DNA of 64,000 nt from Thermobispora bispora DSM 43833 (GCF_000092645.1 NC_014165.1:3844001-3908000), one strand, 5' to 3'; positions 16,966 through 26,511 are shown, counted from the first letter of the stretch. Notes: generated by a model from the letters alone, not told the origin. Made by a program: numbers and translations.

Positions 16966-18399
16966 ATGAGCAGCTCGGTGCTGATCGCTTCCAATAGGGG
17001 CCCCGTCTCATTCGCCATCGCGGAAGACGGTTCGCTGACCATGGCCAGGGGCGCCGGCGGACTGGTGTCCGGCCTGACGGAGGCGGTCAAGGGCACCGAC
17101 GCGCTGTGGATCTGCGCCGCGATATCCGAAGGCGACCGGTACGCGGCGCGGAAGGCGCCCAACGGACGGATCGACAAGGGCGGCTACGACATCACCCCGG
17201 TGCGGATGCTCGACATCCCGCCCGCGACCTTCGACCGCGCCTACAACTCCGTGGCGAACTCCACGCTCTGGTACGTCAACCACCTGCTGTACAACACCTC
17301 GCTCGCCCCGCAGTTCGACACCACGTTCCGGCGGGAGTGGCAGGCGTACCGGGACTACAACGACGCCTTCGCCACGGCGCTGGCCGAGGAGGCGGCCCCG
17401 TGGGCCCGGGTGATGGTGCAGGACTACCACCTCGCACTGACCCCGCTGATGCTCCGGGAGCAGCGGCCCGACCTGCGGATCGCGCACTTCTCGCACACCC
17501 CGTGGGCCCCGCCCGAGTACTTCTCGCTCCTCCCCGACGACGTGGCCGCCGAGGTGCTCACCGGCATCCTGGGCGCCGACCACGCCGGCTTCCTCACCGG
17601 CCGCTGGGCGTCGGCGTTCATGGACTGCTGCGAGGTCATCCTCGGCGCGACCGTGGACCGCGAGCGCCGCACGGTCCGGTACGACAAGCGGACCACGCAG
17701 ATCGGCGTCCATCCGCTCGGCGTGGACGGGGAGGCGCTCCTGGCGCGCGCCACCGCCCCCGACGTCGAGTCCCACATGGCGGCGCTCAAGGACCTCATCG
17801 GGGACCGCAAGCTGATCGTCCGGGTGGACCGGACCGAGCTGTCCAAGAACATCCTCCGCGGGCTCACCGCCTACCGGGAGTTCCTGGAGAAGCACCCCGA
17901 GTGGCACGGCCGGGTGGTCCACCTCGCCTTCGCGTACCCGTCCCGGCACGACCTGCCCGAGTACCGCGAGTACACGGCCGCGGTGCAGCGGTGCGCCAAG
18001 GAGATCGAGGACGAGTACGCCACCGACGACTGGGACCCGATCATCCTCCACGTGCGCGACGACTACGCCCGGTCGCTCGCCGCCTACCGGCTCGCCGACG
18101 TGCTCCTGGTCAACCCGATCCGGGACGGCATGAACCTCGTTGCCAAGGAGGGCCCGATCCTCTCCGAGCGGTGCGCGCTCGTGCTCTCCCGGGAGGCCGG
18201 CGCCGCCGCCGAGCTGGGCCAGGACTCCCTGCTCGTGAACCCGTTCGACATCTCGGGCACCGCGGCCGCCCTCCACGAGGCGCTGCTGCTGCCGGAGACC
18301 GAGCGCATCCGGCGGATCGCCCGGCTGCGGAAGGCGTCCACCGCCATGCCGCCCCGCCGCTGGTTCGAGGAGCAGCTCGCCGCCCTCGCCGCCCGCTGA
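16966..18399 (+). CDS. otsA: Trehalose-6-phosphate synthase (GT20)
   Basis: A 477-residue GT20 glycosyltransferase that joins a nucleotide-glucose donor to glucose 6-phosphate. Visible motifs are the N-terminal SNRGPVSF and GAGGLVSGL (sugar-phosphate loop), WYVNHLLYN, VQDYHLALTPLMLRE, FSHTPWAPPEYF and the nucleotide-sugar-binding DGMNLVAKEGP. The usual HPxGxD segment appears as IGVHPLGVDGEALLA, and the RxDxxKGxxxR motif is altered to VRVDRTELSKNILRG. The Arg and Lys positions are retained, as in other actinobacterial members. GGGGAGG lies 6 nt before the ATG. otsB is convergent and close by (18475-19281). The pair makes trehalose, a stress and osmotic protectant. Confidence 0.92.
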   Translation: MSSSVLIASNRGPVSFAIAEDGSLTMARGAGGLVSGLTEAVKGTDALWICAAISEGDRYAARKAPNGRIDKGGYDITPVRMLDIPPATFDRAYNSVANSTLWYVNHLLYNTSLAPQFDTTFRREWQAYRDYNDAFATALAEEAAPWARVMVQDYHLALTPLMLREQRPDLRIAHFSHTPWAPPEYFSLLPDDVAAEVLTGILGADHAGFLTGRWASAFMDCCEVILGATVDRERRTVRYDKRTTQIGVHPLGVDGEALLARATAPDVESHMAALKDLIGDRKLIVRVDRTELSKNILRGLTAYREFLEKHPEWHGRVVHLAFAYPSRHDLPEYREYTAAVQRCAKEIEDEYATDDWDPIILHVRDDYARSLAAYRLADVLLVNPIRDGMNLVAKEGPILSERCALVLSREAGAAAELGQDSLLVNPFDISGTAAALHEALLLPETERIRRIARLRKASTAMPPRRWFEEQLAALAAR

Positions 18400-18474
18400 C
18401 GCCGCGGCGGCTGCCCGCTCCCCCGCCCCGCCACGGGCCCGATCGGCGGTACGGCACGGCCGCGCGGGCGCCGC

Positions 18475-19281
18475 TCACCGGTCCGGGCGCAGCGCGGCGA
18501 CGATGGCCCGCAGCAGCCCGACGACCCCGTCCGGCCCGTCCACCACGATGTCGGCCTCGGCGGCGAGCTTCGCCACCTCGGCAGACCCGCTGCACACCCG
18601 GACCCCGGGGATGCCCGCCTCGGCGACCGCCCGGAAGGCGGCGAGGTCGCCGAGGTCGTCCCCGGCGAAGAGCACCGAGCGGGCCCGCCGTTCGGCGAGG
18701 AACGCGGTCAGGGCCTGCCCCTTGTCCATCCCGGGCGCGCGCAGCTCGAGCACGAACCGGCCCGGTTCGACGATGAGCCCGGTCCGCGCGGCGAGCGCGG
18801 TGACCGGCTCGGTGAGCGCGGCGAGGGCCGCCGCGGGATCGGGGCACCGGCGGGTGTGCACCGCCACGGCCCGGCCCTTGTCCTCGATGTGCACGCCGGC
18901 GTAGGGCGCGGTGATGGCCGGGAGCTCCGCGCGGACCGCGTCCAGCCCGGGCGGCGGGGGCGGCGCGGTGATCCGGCCGTTCTCCCACCGTTCCATGCCG
19001 TAGTGACCGAGGATGACCAGCCCGGGGACGTCGGCGAGCGACCGGCCGTCCGGGGCCGCGCCGAGCGCGAGCGCGGTGGCCGGCGGGCGCCCGGTGATGA
19101 TCACGACGGCGTTGACGAGCGGGGCGAGATCGGCGAGGACCTCGGGGGCCTCGGGGTGGATCCGGGCGGCGTCCGGGTCGGGGACGATCGGGGAGAGGGT
19201 GCCGTCGAAGTCCAGCCCGATCACGGCGCCGGAGGGGTCGCCGAGCAGGGATCGCAGCCCGGGGTGGTCGGGGAGTCTCAT
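18475..19281 (-). CDS. otsB: Trehalose-6-phosphate phosphatase (HAD)
   Basis: A 268-residue HAD-superfamily phosphatase. Motif I is GLDFDGTLSPI near residue 24, with the nucleophilic Asp and the acid/base Asp two residues on. Motif II is the ITGRPP segment, followed by VILGHYGMERW and the family segment VHIEDKGRAVAVHTRR. Motifs III and IV are MDKGQAL and FAGDDLGDLAAF. It removes phosphate from trehalose 6-phosphate made by OtsA. Its start overlaps the stop of the DUF3263 gene by 4 nt, so these two genes form an operon convergent with otsA. Confidence 0.93.
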   Translation of the reverse strand: MRLPDHPGLRSLLGDPSGAVIGLDFDGTLSPIVPDPDAARIHPEAPEVLADLAPLVNAVVIITGRPPATALALGAAPDGRSLADVPGLVILGHYGMERWENGRITAPPPPPGLDAVRAELPAITAPYAGVHIEDKGRAVAVHTRRCPDPAAALAALTEPVTALAARTGLIVEPGRFVLELRAPGMDKGQALTAFLAERRARSVLFAGDDLGDLAAFRAVAEAGIPGVRVCSGSAEVAKLAAEADIVVDGPDGVVGLLRAIVAALRPDR

Positions 19282-19559
19282 GCGTTCGTTCCGTACCGGC
19301 GGATCTCCCGGCTCCTCCTGCGGGCGGCGCGCTGCCGCCGGAGCCGCTTCACCAGCATGGGGTCGAAGGCTAAGCTCTCCGGCCGGTCGATCAGCTCACC
19401 GAGTAACTGGTAGTAACGGGTGGCCGGGATCCCGAAGGTCTCCCTGATCGCCTGCTCCTTGGAGCCGGCGTGCCGCCACCACTGCCGTTCGAAGGCGAGG
19501 ATCCGGCGGTCCCGTTCCGAGAGGGCGCAACCGTCATCGGCGGCCGGCTCGACGTCCAT
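19278..19559 (-). CDS. DUF3263 family small DNA-binding-like protein
   Basis: A 93-residue actinobacterial DUF3263 protein. The core LSERDRRILAFERQWWRHAGSKEQAIRE is split by prediction into two helices, followed by FGIPATRYYQLLGELIDRP, which reads like a helix-turn-helix, and a strongly basic C-terminus (KRLRRQRAARRRSREIRR). A nucleic-acid-binding role is likely but unproven. It overlaps otsB by 4 nt (ATGA), so the two are translationally coupled. A link to trehalose control is only suggested by this. Confidence 0.85.
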   Translation of the reverse strand: MDVEPAADDGCALSERDRRILAFERQWWRHAGSKEQAIRETFGIPATRYYQLLGELIDRPESLAFDPMLVKRLRRQRAARRRSREIRRYGTNA

Positions 19560-19639
19560 CCGCTCCTCCTCGCCGTCGTCGCTCGCCCGTCTTCATCGTA
19601 ATGGGCGTGCCGGGGCTGTTCACTCCGCGGCCGGAGACG

Positions 19640-19645
19640 TAATGT
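19640..19645 (+). promoter_or_regulatory. Putative -10 box (TAATGT) of a leaderless transcript
   Basis: TAATGT ends 7 nt before the GTG at 19653. No Shine-Dalgarno sequence is present. Confidence 0.45.
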
Positions 19646-19652
19646 CACCGGT

Positions 19653-20456
19653 GTGACCTCGATAATCACGCTGCTCACCGACTACGGACTGGAAGACGGC
19701 TACGTGGCGGCCTGCCACGGAGTGATCCTCGGTATCGCCCCGCAGGCCCGGATCATCGACGTGGGCCACCTCATCCCCGCGGGGGACGTGCGGCGGGGCG
19801 CGGCGATCCTCGCCCAGACCATCCCGTACCTCCCGGCCGGGATCCACGTCGCCATCGTGGACCCGTCCGCCGGGACCCGCCGGGCGGTCGTGATCGAGGC
19901 GGGAGATCGGATCTTCGTCGGCCCGGACAACGGCGTGCTCTCGTGGGCGGTCACCGCCGCCGGCGGCGCCCGCGCCGCCTACGAGATCACCAACCGGGAG
20001 CTGTTCCTCGAGAAGGTCTCGCCGACGTTCCTCGGCCGGGACCTGTTCGCCCCGGTCGCCGCCCACCTCTGCGCCGGGCGGCCGCCGGCCGACGTGGGGC
20101 CGCAGCTGCCGATCGACGACCTGGTGGTGCTGCCCGCGCCCACGTCGCGGATGCGGGACGGGAGCGTCGAGGGCGAGGTCCTCTCGGTGGACCACAACGG
20201 CAACGTGCAGACGTCGATCACGGCCGCCGATCTGGAGGCGCTCGGCATCCGGGTGGGCGACACCATGGTCGTCGGGCTCGGCCGCCGGCAGTTCACCGTG
20301 CAGCTCCGGGAGACGTTCACCACGGTCCCGCCGGGCGAGCTCGTGGCCTTCACCGACTCGGCCGGCCTGGTCGCGATGGCCGTCAACGCCGGCGACGCCT
20401 CGGAGCGCCTCGGGCTGCCGCCGGGCGCCCACGTACGGCTCTCGCCCGGCCGCTGA
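19653..20456 (+). CDS. DUF62-family SAM hydroxide adenosyltransferase-like protein lacking the motif His
   Basis: A 267-residue protein of the DUF62 / SAM-dependent halogenase-hydrolase superfamily, which splits SAM into adenosine and methionine using water. The N-terminal LLTDYGLEDGYVAACHG, VDPSAGTRRAVVIEA, VGPDNGVLSWA and C-terminal VDHNGNVQTSI are family hallmarks. Asp70 and Arg77 match the catalytic Asp and Arg of characterised members. The usual FHGRD motif, which I take to hold the catalytic His, reads TFLGRD here (Leu127), and VDPGVGT reads VDPSAGT. The reaction may therefore be weakened, lost or changed. The GTG start with a -10 box 7 nt upstream implies a leaderless mRNA. Confidence 0.85.
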   Translation: MTSIITLLTDYGLEDGYVAACHGVILGIAPQARIIDVGHLIPAGDVRRGAAILAQTIPYLPAGIHVAIVDPSAGTRRAVVIEAGDRIFVGPDNGVLSWAVTAAGGARAAYEITNRELFLEKVSPTFLGRDLFAPVAAHLCAGRPPADVGPQLPIDDLVVLPAPTSRMRDGSVEGEVLSVDHNGNVQTSITAADLEALGIRVGDTMVVGLGRRQFTVQLRETFTTVPPGELVAFTDSAGLVAMAVNAGDASERLGLPPGAHVRLSPGR

Positions 20457-20504
20457 CCGCCGGCGGGCCCGAAGGGCCGCGCTGGACCCACCGGCGGTGT
20501 GCGC

Positions 20505-21554
20505 TCACTGGGCCGGGGCGGGGACCTCCGGCCCGGCCTCGCCGGCGCCGACCACGTCGTGCGCCTCGGCGAAGTGGCAGGCCGCCGGGTGGTCGACGCC
20601 CGGCCGTACCTCGAGCGCGGGCACCTGCGACGCGCAGATGTCCTGGGCCTTCCAGCACCGGGTGCGGAACCGGCAGCCCGAGGGCGGGTTCGCCGGGGAG
20701 GGCGGGTCGCCCTGCAGGATGATCCGCCTGCGGTGCTCCCGGCCCTCCGGGTTCGGGACCGGCACCGCGGAGAGCAGGGCCTGCGTGTAGGGGTGGCTCG
20801 GGCGCTCGTAGATCTGGGCGTCCGTGCCCATCTCCACGAACTTGCCGAGGTACATCACCGCGACCCGGTCGGAGATGTGCCGCACCACCGACAGGTCGTG
20901 GGCGATGAAGATGTAGGAGAGCTTGAACTCGTCCTGCAGCCGCTTCAGCAGGTTGATGACCTGCGCCTGGATCGACACGTCGAGCGCGGAGACCGGCTCG
21001 TCGCAGATGATGATCTTCGGCTGGAGGGCGAGCCCGCGGGCGATCCCGATGCGCTGGCGCTGCCCGCCGGAGAACTGGTGCGGGTAGCGGTTGATGTGGT
21101 CGGGGTTGAGGCCGACGACCTCGAGCAGCTCCTGCACCCGCTTGCGGCGCTGGCTCTTGGGCACGACGTCCGGGTGGATCTCGAACGGCTCGCCCACGAT
21201 GTCGCCGACGGTCATCCGCGGGTTGAGCGAGGTGTACGGGTCCTGCATCACCATCTGGATGTCGCGCCGCAGCCGCTTGAGCTCGGCGCCCTTCGCCTTG
21301 GTGATGTCCTTCCCGTCGACCTTGACGGTGCCCGAGGTCGGCCGCTCCAGGGCCATGAGCAGCTTGGCGAGGGTGGACTTGCCGCACCCCGACTCGCCCA
21401 CGATGCCGAGCGTCTCGCCCCGGTGCAGGTCGAAGGAGACCCCGTCGACGGCCTTGATCGCGCCGACCTGGCGCTTGAAGACGATGCCCTGGGTCAGCGG
21501 GAAGTGCTTGACCAGGTCACGGACTTCCAGGATCGGCTCACCGGGTGCCGCCAT
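20505..21554 (-). CDS. oppF: Oligopeptide/dipeptide ABC transporter ATPase (OppF type)
   Basis: A 349-residue ABC ATPase. Walker A is [14 protein letters not shown] near residue 52, the Q-loop is [15 protein letters not shown], the signature is [17 protein letters not shown] and Walker B is [15 protein letters not shown], with an H-loop in [11 protein letters not shown]. The Opp C-terminal domain has the cysteine-rich [15 protein letters not shown] segment found in nickel/peptide importers, where such cysteines can ligate an Fe-S cluster. It powers peptide import with OppD. Its start overlaps oppD by 17 nt, and it is the last gene of the five-gene operon. Confidence 0.93.
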   Translation of the reverse strand: MAAPGEPILEVRDLVKHFPLTQGIVFKRQVGAIKAVDGVSFDLHRGETLGIVGESGCGKSTLAKLLMALERPTSGTVKVDGKDITKAKGAELKRLRRDIQMVMQDPYTSLNPRMTVGDIVGEPFEIHPDVVPKSQRRKRVQELLEVVGLNPDHINRYPHQFSGGQRQRIGIARGLALQPKIIICDEPVSALDVSIQAQVINLLKRLQDEFKLSYIFIAHDLSVVRHISDRVAVMYLGKFVEMGTDAQIYERPSHPYTQALLSAVPVPNPEGREHRRRIILQGDPPSPANPPSGCRFRTRCWKAQDICASQVPALEVRPGVDHPAACHFAEAHDVVGAGEAGPEVPAPAQ

Positions 21555-22578
21555 CGAGGACCTCCCTCCAGTAGTGGCAGGCGCTCTTGCGGGTGCCGCC
21601 CACCGGCTGCAGCGGGGGCACCTCGGTCTCGCACCTGTCCCGGCGGTACGGGCAGCGGGGGTGGAACGCGCAGCCGGTCGGCATCTGGAGCAGGTTCGGC
21701 GGCGTCCCCTTGATCGCGTGCAGCTCCCTGCCCTTGAGGTCCACCCGCGGGATGGACTCGAGCAGCCCCTTGGAGTACGGGTGGGCGGGGTTGCGGAACA
21801 GGTCGTACACCGAGGCCTGCTCGACGATGCGGCCGCCGTACATCACGGCGATCTTGTCGGCGACGTCGGCGACCACGCCGAGATCGTGGGTGATGAGGAT
21901 CAGGCCCATGTTGCTCTCGCGCTGCAGCTCGGCGAGCAGCTCCATGATCTGGGCCTGCACGGTCACGTCGAGCGCCGTGGTGGGCTCGTCGGCGATGAGG
22001 ATCTCGGGGTCGAGCGCGATCGCCATGGCGATCATGATCCGCTGGCGCATCCCGCCGGAGAACTGGTGCGGGTAGTCGTTCACCCGGTCCTTGGCCGCGG
22101 GGATGCGCACCCGGTCCATGAGCTCGATCGCCTTCTTCTTCGCCTCCGAGCGGGAGGTGCCGCGGTGCACGCGGTACATCTCGGCGATCTGCCAGCCGAC
22201 GGGGAAGACCGGGTTCAGCGCGGAGAGCGCGTCCTGGAAGATCATGGAGATGCCCTCGCCGCGGATCTTCCGGCGCTCTTCCTCGGGCAGCTTGAGGAGG
22301 TCGACCCCGCGGAACCGGATCTGCCCGGCGGTCACCCGTCCCGGCGGCATGTCGAGGATGCCCATGATCGTCTGGGCGGTGACGCTCTTCCCCGAGCCCG
22401 ACTCGCCGAGCACGGCGAGCGTCTCCCCGGCGTTCACGCTGTAGCTGACGCCGTTGACCGCCTTGGCGACGCCCGACCGGGTGTGGAATTCGACGTGGAG
22501 GTTCTCCACCTCGAGCAGGGCTCCCGTGCCGTTCGCGCCGGAGCCGCTGCGCAGAGGCTCGGAGAGCATTTCCACCAT
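21538..22578 (-). CDS. oppD: Oligopeptide/dipeptide ABC transporter ATPase (OppD type)
   Basis: A 346-residue ABC ATPase. Walker A is [16 protein letters not shown] near residue 53, the Q-loop is [16 protein letters not shown], the signature is [17 protein letters not shown] and Walker B is [15 protein letters not shown]. The C-terminal Opp domain has [21 protein letters not shown] 22578 is chosen because AGGAGG lies 7 nt upstream. The longer open frame would run back into oppC. It pairs with OppF as the two motor subunits on the cytoplasmic face. Confidence 0.93.
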   Translation of the reverse strand: MVEMLSEPLRSGSGANGTGALLEVENLHVEFHTRSGVAKAVNGVSYSVNAGETLAVLGESGSGKSVTAQTIMGILDMPPGRVTAGQIRFRGVDLLKLPEEERRKIRGEGISMIFQDALSALNPVFPVGWQIAEMYRVHRGTSRSEAKKKAIELMDRVRIPAAKDRVNDYPHQFSGGMRQRIMIAMAIALDPEILIADEPTTALDVTVQAQIMELLAELQRESNMGLILITHDLGVVADVADKIAVMYGGRIVEQASVYDLFRNPAHPYSKGLLESIPRVDLKGRELHAIKGTPPNLLQMPTGCAFHPRCPYRRDRCETEVPPLQPVGGTRKSACHYWREVLDGGTR

Positions 22579-22589
22579 GCTGTGCCTCC

Positions 22590-23534
22590 TCAGCGAAGCT
22601 TCGGATCGAGGGCGTCGCGTACGGCTTCGCCCAGCATGACGAAGGTGAGCACGCACAGGGAGAGGAACCCGGCGGGGAAGAGCAGCGCGTGCGCACCCGA
22701 GCGGATGTACTGGGCGTGATCGGCGATCGCGATACCCCACGAGATGACCGGCGAGCGCAGCCCGATGCCGAGCAGCGAGAGGGTGGCCTCGGCCCCGATG
22801 TAGCTGCCGATGGTGATCGTCGCGTAGACGAGGATCGGCGCGAGCGAGTTCGGCAGCAGGTGCTTGACGATGATGCGCATCGGGCCGGCCCCGAGCGCGC
22901 GGGCGGCCACCACGTAGTCCTGGTGCTTGGCCTGGATGATCGCGGACCGGGCGATCCGCATGAGGATCGGCCAGCCGAGCAGGGCGAGGGTGATGATCAC
23001 CACCGTCATGATCATCGCCCGGCTCGGGTTGGACTGCACCGGGGCGATGGTGCCGAGGATGATGATCGCGCCCAGCACGTACGGCACGCCGAGGAAGATC
23101 TCCCCCACCCGGGAGATGATCGAGTCCACCCAGCGGGAGTAGTACGCGGCGATGATGCCGGCCACCCCGCCGAGCACGACGGTCGCGAGGGTGGCGAGCA
23201 CGCCCACGACGATCGAGGTCCGCGCCCCGTAGATCGTGCGCGCGTAGACGTCCCGGCCCTGCAGGTCGTACCCGAACCAGGCCTCCGCGCTCGGCCCTTC
23301 CAGGCTCTTGGCGAGTTCGGCGTAGTCGGGGTTCTTCTGCGTGAAGAGCTGCGGGAACGCCGCCATCAGCAGGAAGAGGATGAGCAGCGCCAGCGAGAAC
23401 CAGAAGAGCTTCCGCCGCTTGAGATCGTCCCAGCTGTCCCGCCAGAGGCTGCGCGGCTTCTCCGCCGAGAGGCCGTCGCCCCGCGGCTGCTGTGCGAGGT
23501 CCATCAGGTCGGGCGCCGCGGTCGGTTCACTCAT
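22590..23534 (-). CDS. oppC: Oligopeptide/dipeptide ABC transporter permease (OppC type)
   Basis: A 314-residue inner-membrane permease. A soluble N-terminal 40 residues precede TM1 (LFWFSLALLILFLLMAAF). A periplasm-side loop with WFGYDLQGRDVYARTIYGAR, typical of OppC/DppC, follows, then five more helices. The EAA coupling loop reads AARALGAGPMRIIVKHLLPNSLAPI. It forms the channel with OppB. It overlaps oppB by 8 nt and precedes oppD by 11 nt. Confidence 0.93.
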   Translation of the reverse strand: MSEPTAAPDLMDLAQQPRGDGLSAEKPRSLWRDSWDDLKRRKLFWFSLALLILFLLMAAFPQLFTQKNPDYAELAKSLEGPSAEAWFGYDLQGRDVYARTIYGARTSIVVGVLATLATVVLGGVAGIIAAYYSRWVDSIISRVGEIFLGVPYVLGAIIILGTIAPVQSNPSRAMIMTVVIITLALLGWPILMRIARSAIIQAKHQDYVVAARALGAGPMRIIVKHLLPNSLAPILVYATITIGSYIGAEATLSLLGIGLRSPVISWGIAIADHAQYIRSGAHALLFPAGFLSLCVLTFVMLGEAVRDALDPKLR

Positions 23535-24453
23535 AGCGGATCCTCGGGTCGAGCATGCCGTAGAGGAGGTCGACGATCAGGTTGGTGAACAGGTACACGA
23601 GGACGAGCAGCGAGGCGACCGGCACGACGATCGTGTAGTCCTGGCCGAGGATCGCCCGCCAGAGCAGGCCCCCGATGCCGTGGATGTTGAAGATGCCCTC
23701 GGTGATGATGGCGCCCGACATGAGCGAGCCCACCTCGGTGCCGAGGAAGGTCAGCGCCGGGATCAGCGAGTTGCGCAGCAGGTGCACGCCGACGACCCGG
23801 CGGCGGGGGAGACCCTTGGCGATCGCGGTGCGGACGTAGTCGGCGCGGAGGTTCTCCACGATGCTCGTCCGGGTGAGCCGCGCGGTGAAGGCCATGTTGA
23901 GGCTGGCCAGCACGAACGCGGGGACGATCAGCTCGGAGAGGCGCGCCTCGGGCGACACCGTGGGCTCGACCACGTGGAGCTGCACCCCGAGCAGCCACTG
24001 GAGCACGTAGCCGGTGACGAACACGGGGAGGGAGAGGAGGAACAGCGTGGAGGCGGCCACCGCGTTGTCGACGAAACCGCCGCGCCGGAGCCCGGAGAGC
24101 ACGCCTGCGCCGATGCCGATCAGCGCCTCGATGGCGACGGCGAGCAGCGCGAGCCTGATGGTGACCGGCCAGGCGCTGGCGAGCTGATCGATGACCGGCA
24201 CCTGGTTGAAGTCGACCCCGAGGTTGCCGGTGAGGAGGTTCTTGAGGAAGTTGAAGTACTGGACCAGCAGCGGCTGGTCGAGGCCGAACTGCTCCCGCAT
24301 CGCGTTGACGTAGTGGTCGGGGCAGGGCCGCTGCCCGCACCGCGCGGCGAAGGGATCTCCCGGCAGCTGCCAGACCATGTAGTTGATCAGGAACGTCGCG
24401 CCGAGCAGCACGGGGATGAGTTGCAACAGGCGCCGAATCGTGTATCGGCCCAT
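23527..24453 (-). CDS. oppB: Oligopeptide/dipeptide ABC transporter permease (OppB type)
   Basis: A 308-residue permease. TM1 (LIPVLLGATFLINYMVWQLPGDP) carries the family end motif PGDP. The extracytoplasmic domain follows (MREQFGLDQPLLVQYFNFL, LLTGNLGVDF), then five helices and the EAA loop TAIAKGLPRRRVVGVHLLRN. The loop CGQRPCPDHY contains two cysteines that could form a disulfide outside the membrane. ATG 24453 has GGAGG 6 nt upstream. The GTG two codons earlier overlaps that ribosome-binding site. An intercistronic hairpin separates it from oppA. Confidence 0.93.
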   Translation of the reverse strand: MGRYTIRRLLQLIPVLLGATFLINYMVWQLPGDPFAARCGQRPCPDHYVNAMREQFGLDQPLLVQYFNFLKNLLTGNLGVDFNQVPVIDQLASAWPVTIRLALLAVAIEALIGIGAGVLSGLRRGGFVDNAVAASTLFLLSLPVFVTGYVLQWLLGVQLHVVEPTVSPEARLSELIVPAFVLASLNMAFTARLTRTSIVENLRADYVRTAIAKGLPRRRVVGVHLLRNSLIPALTFLGTEVGSLMSGAIITEGIFNIHGIGGLLWRAILGQDYTIVVPVASLLVLVYLFTNLIVDLLYGMLDPRIRYE

Positions 24454-24528
24454 GCGCACCTCCAGTCGGACACGGACGGTCTGATGCCCACCCCGGATCG
24501 GTGACGGGGTAAGCGTTACGGACAGTCA

Positions 24529-24561
24529 CCGAGGCCGGCTCCGGTCGGGAACCGGCCTCGG
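24529..24561 (-). other. Intercistronic stem-loop between oppA and oppB
   Basis: A long stem (CCGAGGCCGG with CCGGCCTCGG, plus inner pairs, about 14 bp, tetraloop-like centre) lies 20 nt after the oppA stop with no following T tract. Such hairpins commonly partially stop transcription or protect the upstream mRNA, which would keep binding protein in excess over permease. Confidence 0.6.
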
Positions 24562-24581
24562 GACATGGGCGAACTGGAGGC

Positions 24582-26264
24582 TTACGCTTCCTTGATCGCG
24601 ATGGACAGCGGATCGAGGACGCCGAACGGAGTGACCTTGACCCCCGTCACCCACTTCGAGGTGCCGGCCTGCAGCCCGTAGGACCACAGCGGGATGGCGG
24701 GCATGTCCTCGGCCAGCATAGCCTCGGCCTCCTGGTAGAGGGCCAGGGACTTGGCCGGGTCGGTCTCGCGGTCGGCCTCGCTCAGCTTGGCGTCGAGCGC
24801 CTTGTTGCTGTAGTCACCGTCGTTCGACGAGGCGCCGGTCTTGTACAGCGGGTTCAGGAAGTTCTCGATGTGCGGGTAGTCCATCTGCCACCCGGTACGG
24901 AACATTCCCTTGATCTTCCGCTGCGTGACGAGGTCCCGGAGCTCGGCGAAGGTCGGGGTGGCCTTGCCGACGACGGTGAAGCCGGCGTCCGGGCCGAGGG
25001 CCTGGTTGATGCTGTTGGCGACGGCGTCCACCCACTCCTTGTGCGCGGAGTCACCGTTGTACCAGAGCGGGAACTCCTTCGGCGGGGTGTAGCCGGCGGC
25101 CTTCGCCTTGGCGAGGTACTCCCGGGCCTTGGCCGGGTCGTAGGTGCAGAACTCGCCGCAGGCGCCCGGCTTGTAGCCCTCCACGATCGGGGAGACCCAG
25201 CCGTCGATCGGGGTACAGCCGTTGTTGAAGATCTTCTCGGTGATGGTCTTCCGGTCGATCGCGAGCGAGAGCGCCTTCCGGAAGTCCGCGTTACCGCCGT
25301 ACTCCTTGTCGTACAGCGGGAAGGTGATCGTCTGGACGACGCCCTGCTGGCCCTCGATCGCGCGGTCGCCGAGGTCGCTCTTCCACTTGTCGCCGGCGAG
25401 CGCGGACGGCGGGACGAGCTCGGTGAAGTCGAGGTTGTTGGAGAGCAGGTCGGCGTAGGCGGCGTCGTCGTTCTGGTACATGCGGTAGACGATCCGCTTG
25501 ACCTTCGGCTTCTCCGCCCCGTGGTAGTCGGGGTTCGCCTCGACCACGATCTCCTTGTTGTGGTCCCACTTCACGAACTTGAAGGGGCCGTTGCTGATCG
25601 GGTTCTGGGCGAAGCCCTTGGGGTCCTTGAAGAACGCCTCGGGGAGCGGCGCGAAGGTCGAGTACCCGAGCTTGGTGCGGAACACCGCCTGCGGCGCCTT
25701 GAGCGTGACCTTGAAGGTGAGCTCGTCGATCACCTCAAGGCCGGACATCTTGTCGCTCTTCGGGGTGGGCGCCTCCTTCGGGCCGTCCGGACCGTCCGGG
25801 TCCTCGGTGTAGACGTCCTCGAAGCCCTCGATGTCGGCGAACCAGGGAGCACCGATCTGCTGGTTCGGGGAGTACGCGGTGTAGTTCCACGCGTCGACGT
25901 AGTTCTTGGCCGTGACCGGGGTGCCGTCGCTCCACTTGAGGCCCGGCTTGAGCTTGATCGTCCAGACCCGGTTGTCGCTCGTCTCGATGGACTCGGCCTG
26001 GTCGAGCTCGGGAGCCGCGGTGTCCGAGTTGTACTTCACCAGCTTGCTGTAGATGAAGTCGGCGATCGTACCACCGCAGGTCTCGTTGATGTTGCCCGGC
26101 ACGAGTCCGGTCTGGGGCTCGCAGCCGCGAATATAGACGGTGCCGTCGGCAGCGCGCGGGTTCGTCTCGCTGCCGGAGCCGCCACCGCCACCGCCGCACG
26201 CGGCGACGCCGAGGGCGAGCAGCGCGGATCCGGCAGCGATCTTCGCGCCCTTAGTCACGCGCAT
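24582..26264 (-). CDS. oppA: Oligopeptide/dipeptide-binding lipoprotein (SBP family 5, OppA type)
   Basis: A 560-residue extracellular solute-binding protein. The signal peptide ends in the lipobox LALGVAAC, with Cys23 as the lipid anchor. A Gly/Ser linker follows. The family 5 landmarks are WTIKLKPGLKWSDGTPVTAKNYVDAW near residues 99-125, ISNGPFKFVKW, and NADFRKALSLAIDR with the nearby catalytic-like peptide cleft segments. Four to six additional cysteines (CEPQ, ETCGG, NNGCTP, ACGEFC) suggest disulfides outside the cell. It hands peptides to OppBC. ATG 26264 has GGGAGG upstream. The peptide preference cannot be read from the sequence. Confidence 0.93.
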   Translation of the reverse strand: MRVTKGAKIAAGSALLALGVAACGGGGGGSGSETNPRAADGTVYIRGCEPQTGLVPGNINETCGGTIADFIYSKLVKYNSDTAAPELDQAESIETSDNRVWTIKLKPGLKWSDGTPVTAKNYVDAWNYTAYSPNQQIGAPWFADIEGFEDVYTEDPDGPDGPKEAPTPKSDKMSGLEVIDELTFKVTLKAPQAVFRTKLGYSTFAPLPEAFFKDPKGFAQNPISNGPFKFVKWDHNKEIVVEANPDYHGAEKPKVKRIVYRMYQNDDAAYADLLSNNLDFTELVPPSALAGDKWKSDLGDRAIEGQQGVVQTITFPLYDKEYGGNADFRKALSLAIDRKTITEKIFNNGCTPIDGWVSPIVEGYKPGACGEFCTYDPAKAREYLAKAKAAGYTPPKEFPLWYNGDSAHKEWVDAVANSINQALGPDAGFTVVGKATPTFAELRDLVTQRKIKGMFRTGWQMDYPHIENFLNPLYKTGASSNDGDYSNKALDAKLSEADRETDPAKSLALYQEAEAMLAEDMPAIPLWSYGLQAGTSKWVTGVKVTPFGVLDPLSIAIKEA

Positions 26265-26505
26265 AGTGGACTGATCCTCCCTCTAAGGTTGGGCGTTGGC
26301 ACTGGCCTGGTCCCGACTTCGATGGGCAGGTCAAAACCGCATACGCCCTGCCAGTTGATGGCGAGCATCTCTCAGGAGTGCCGATGGTGGCGTCTCCGAC
26401 ACGTTGCAGTTCAGAGACACGTTCGCCGCCGGGCTGACACGGCCGGGCGCTCACGGGACCCGCGATCGTCGGCGACAGGGCCCGGCACCTTGAGGGCCGA
26501 GCACC
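26265..26505. other. Divergent intergenic region upstream of oppA
   Basis: This stretch holds the leader of oppA on the minus strand (SD GGGAGGATC) and the upstream region of the exporter operon on the plus strand. I see no convincing -35/-10 pair for oppA and no gene. Confidence 0.35.
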
Positions 26506-26511
26506 TATTCT
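26506..26511 (+). promoter_or_regulatory. Putative -10 box (TATTCT) upstream of the exporter operon
   Basis: TATTCT ends 7 nt before the GTG at 26519, the same geometry as other leaderless genes here. Confidence 0.4.
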
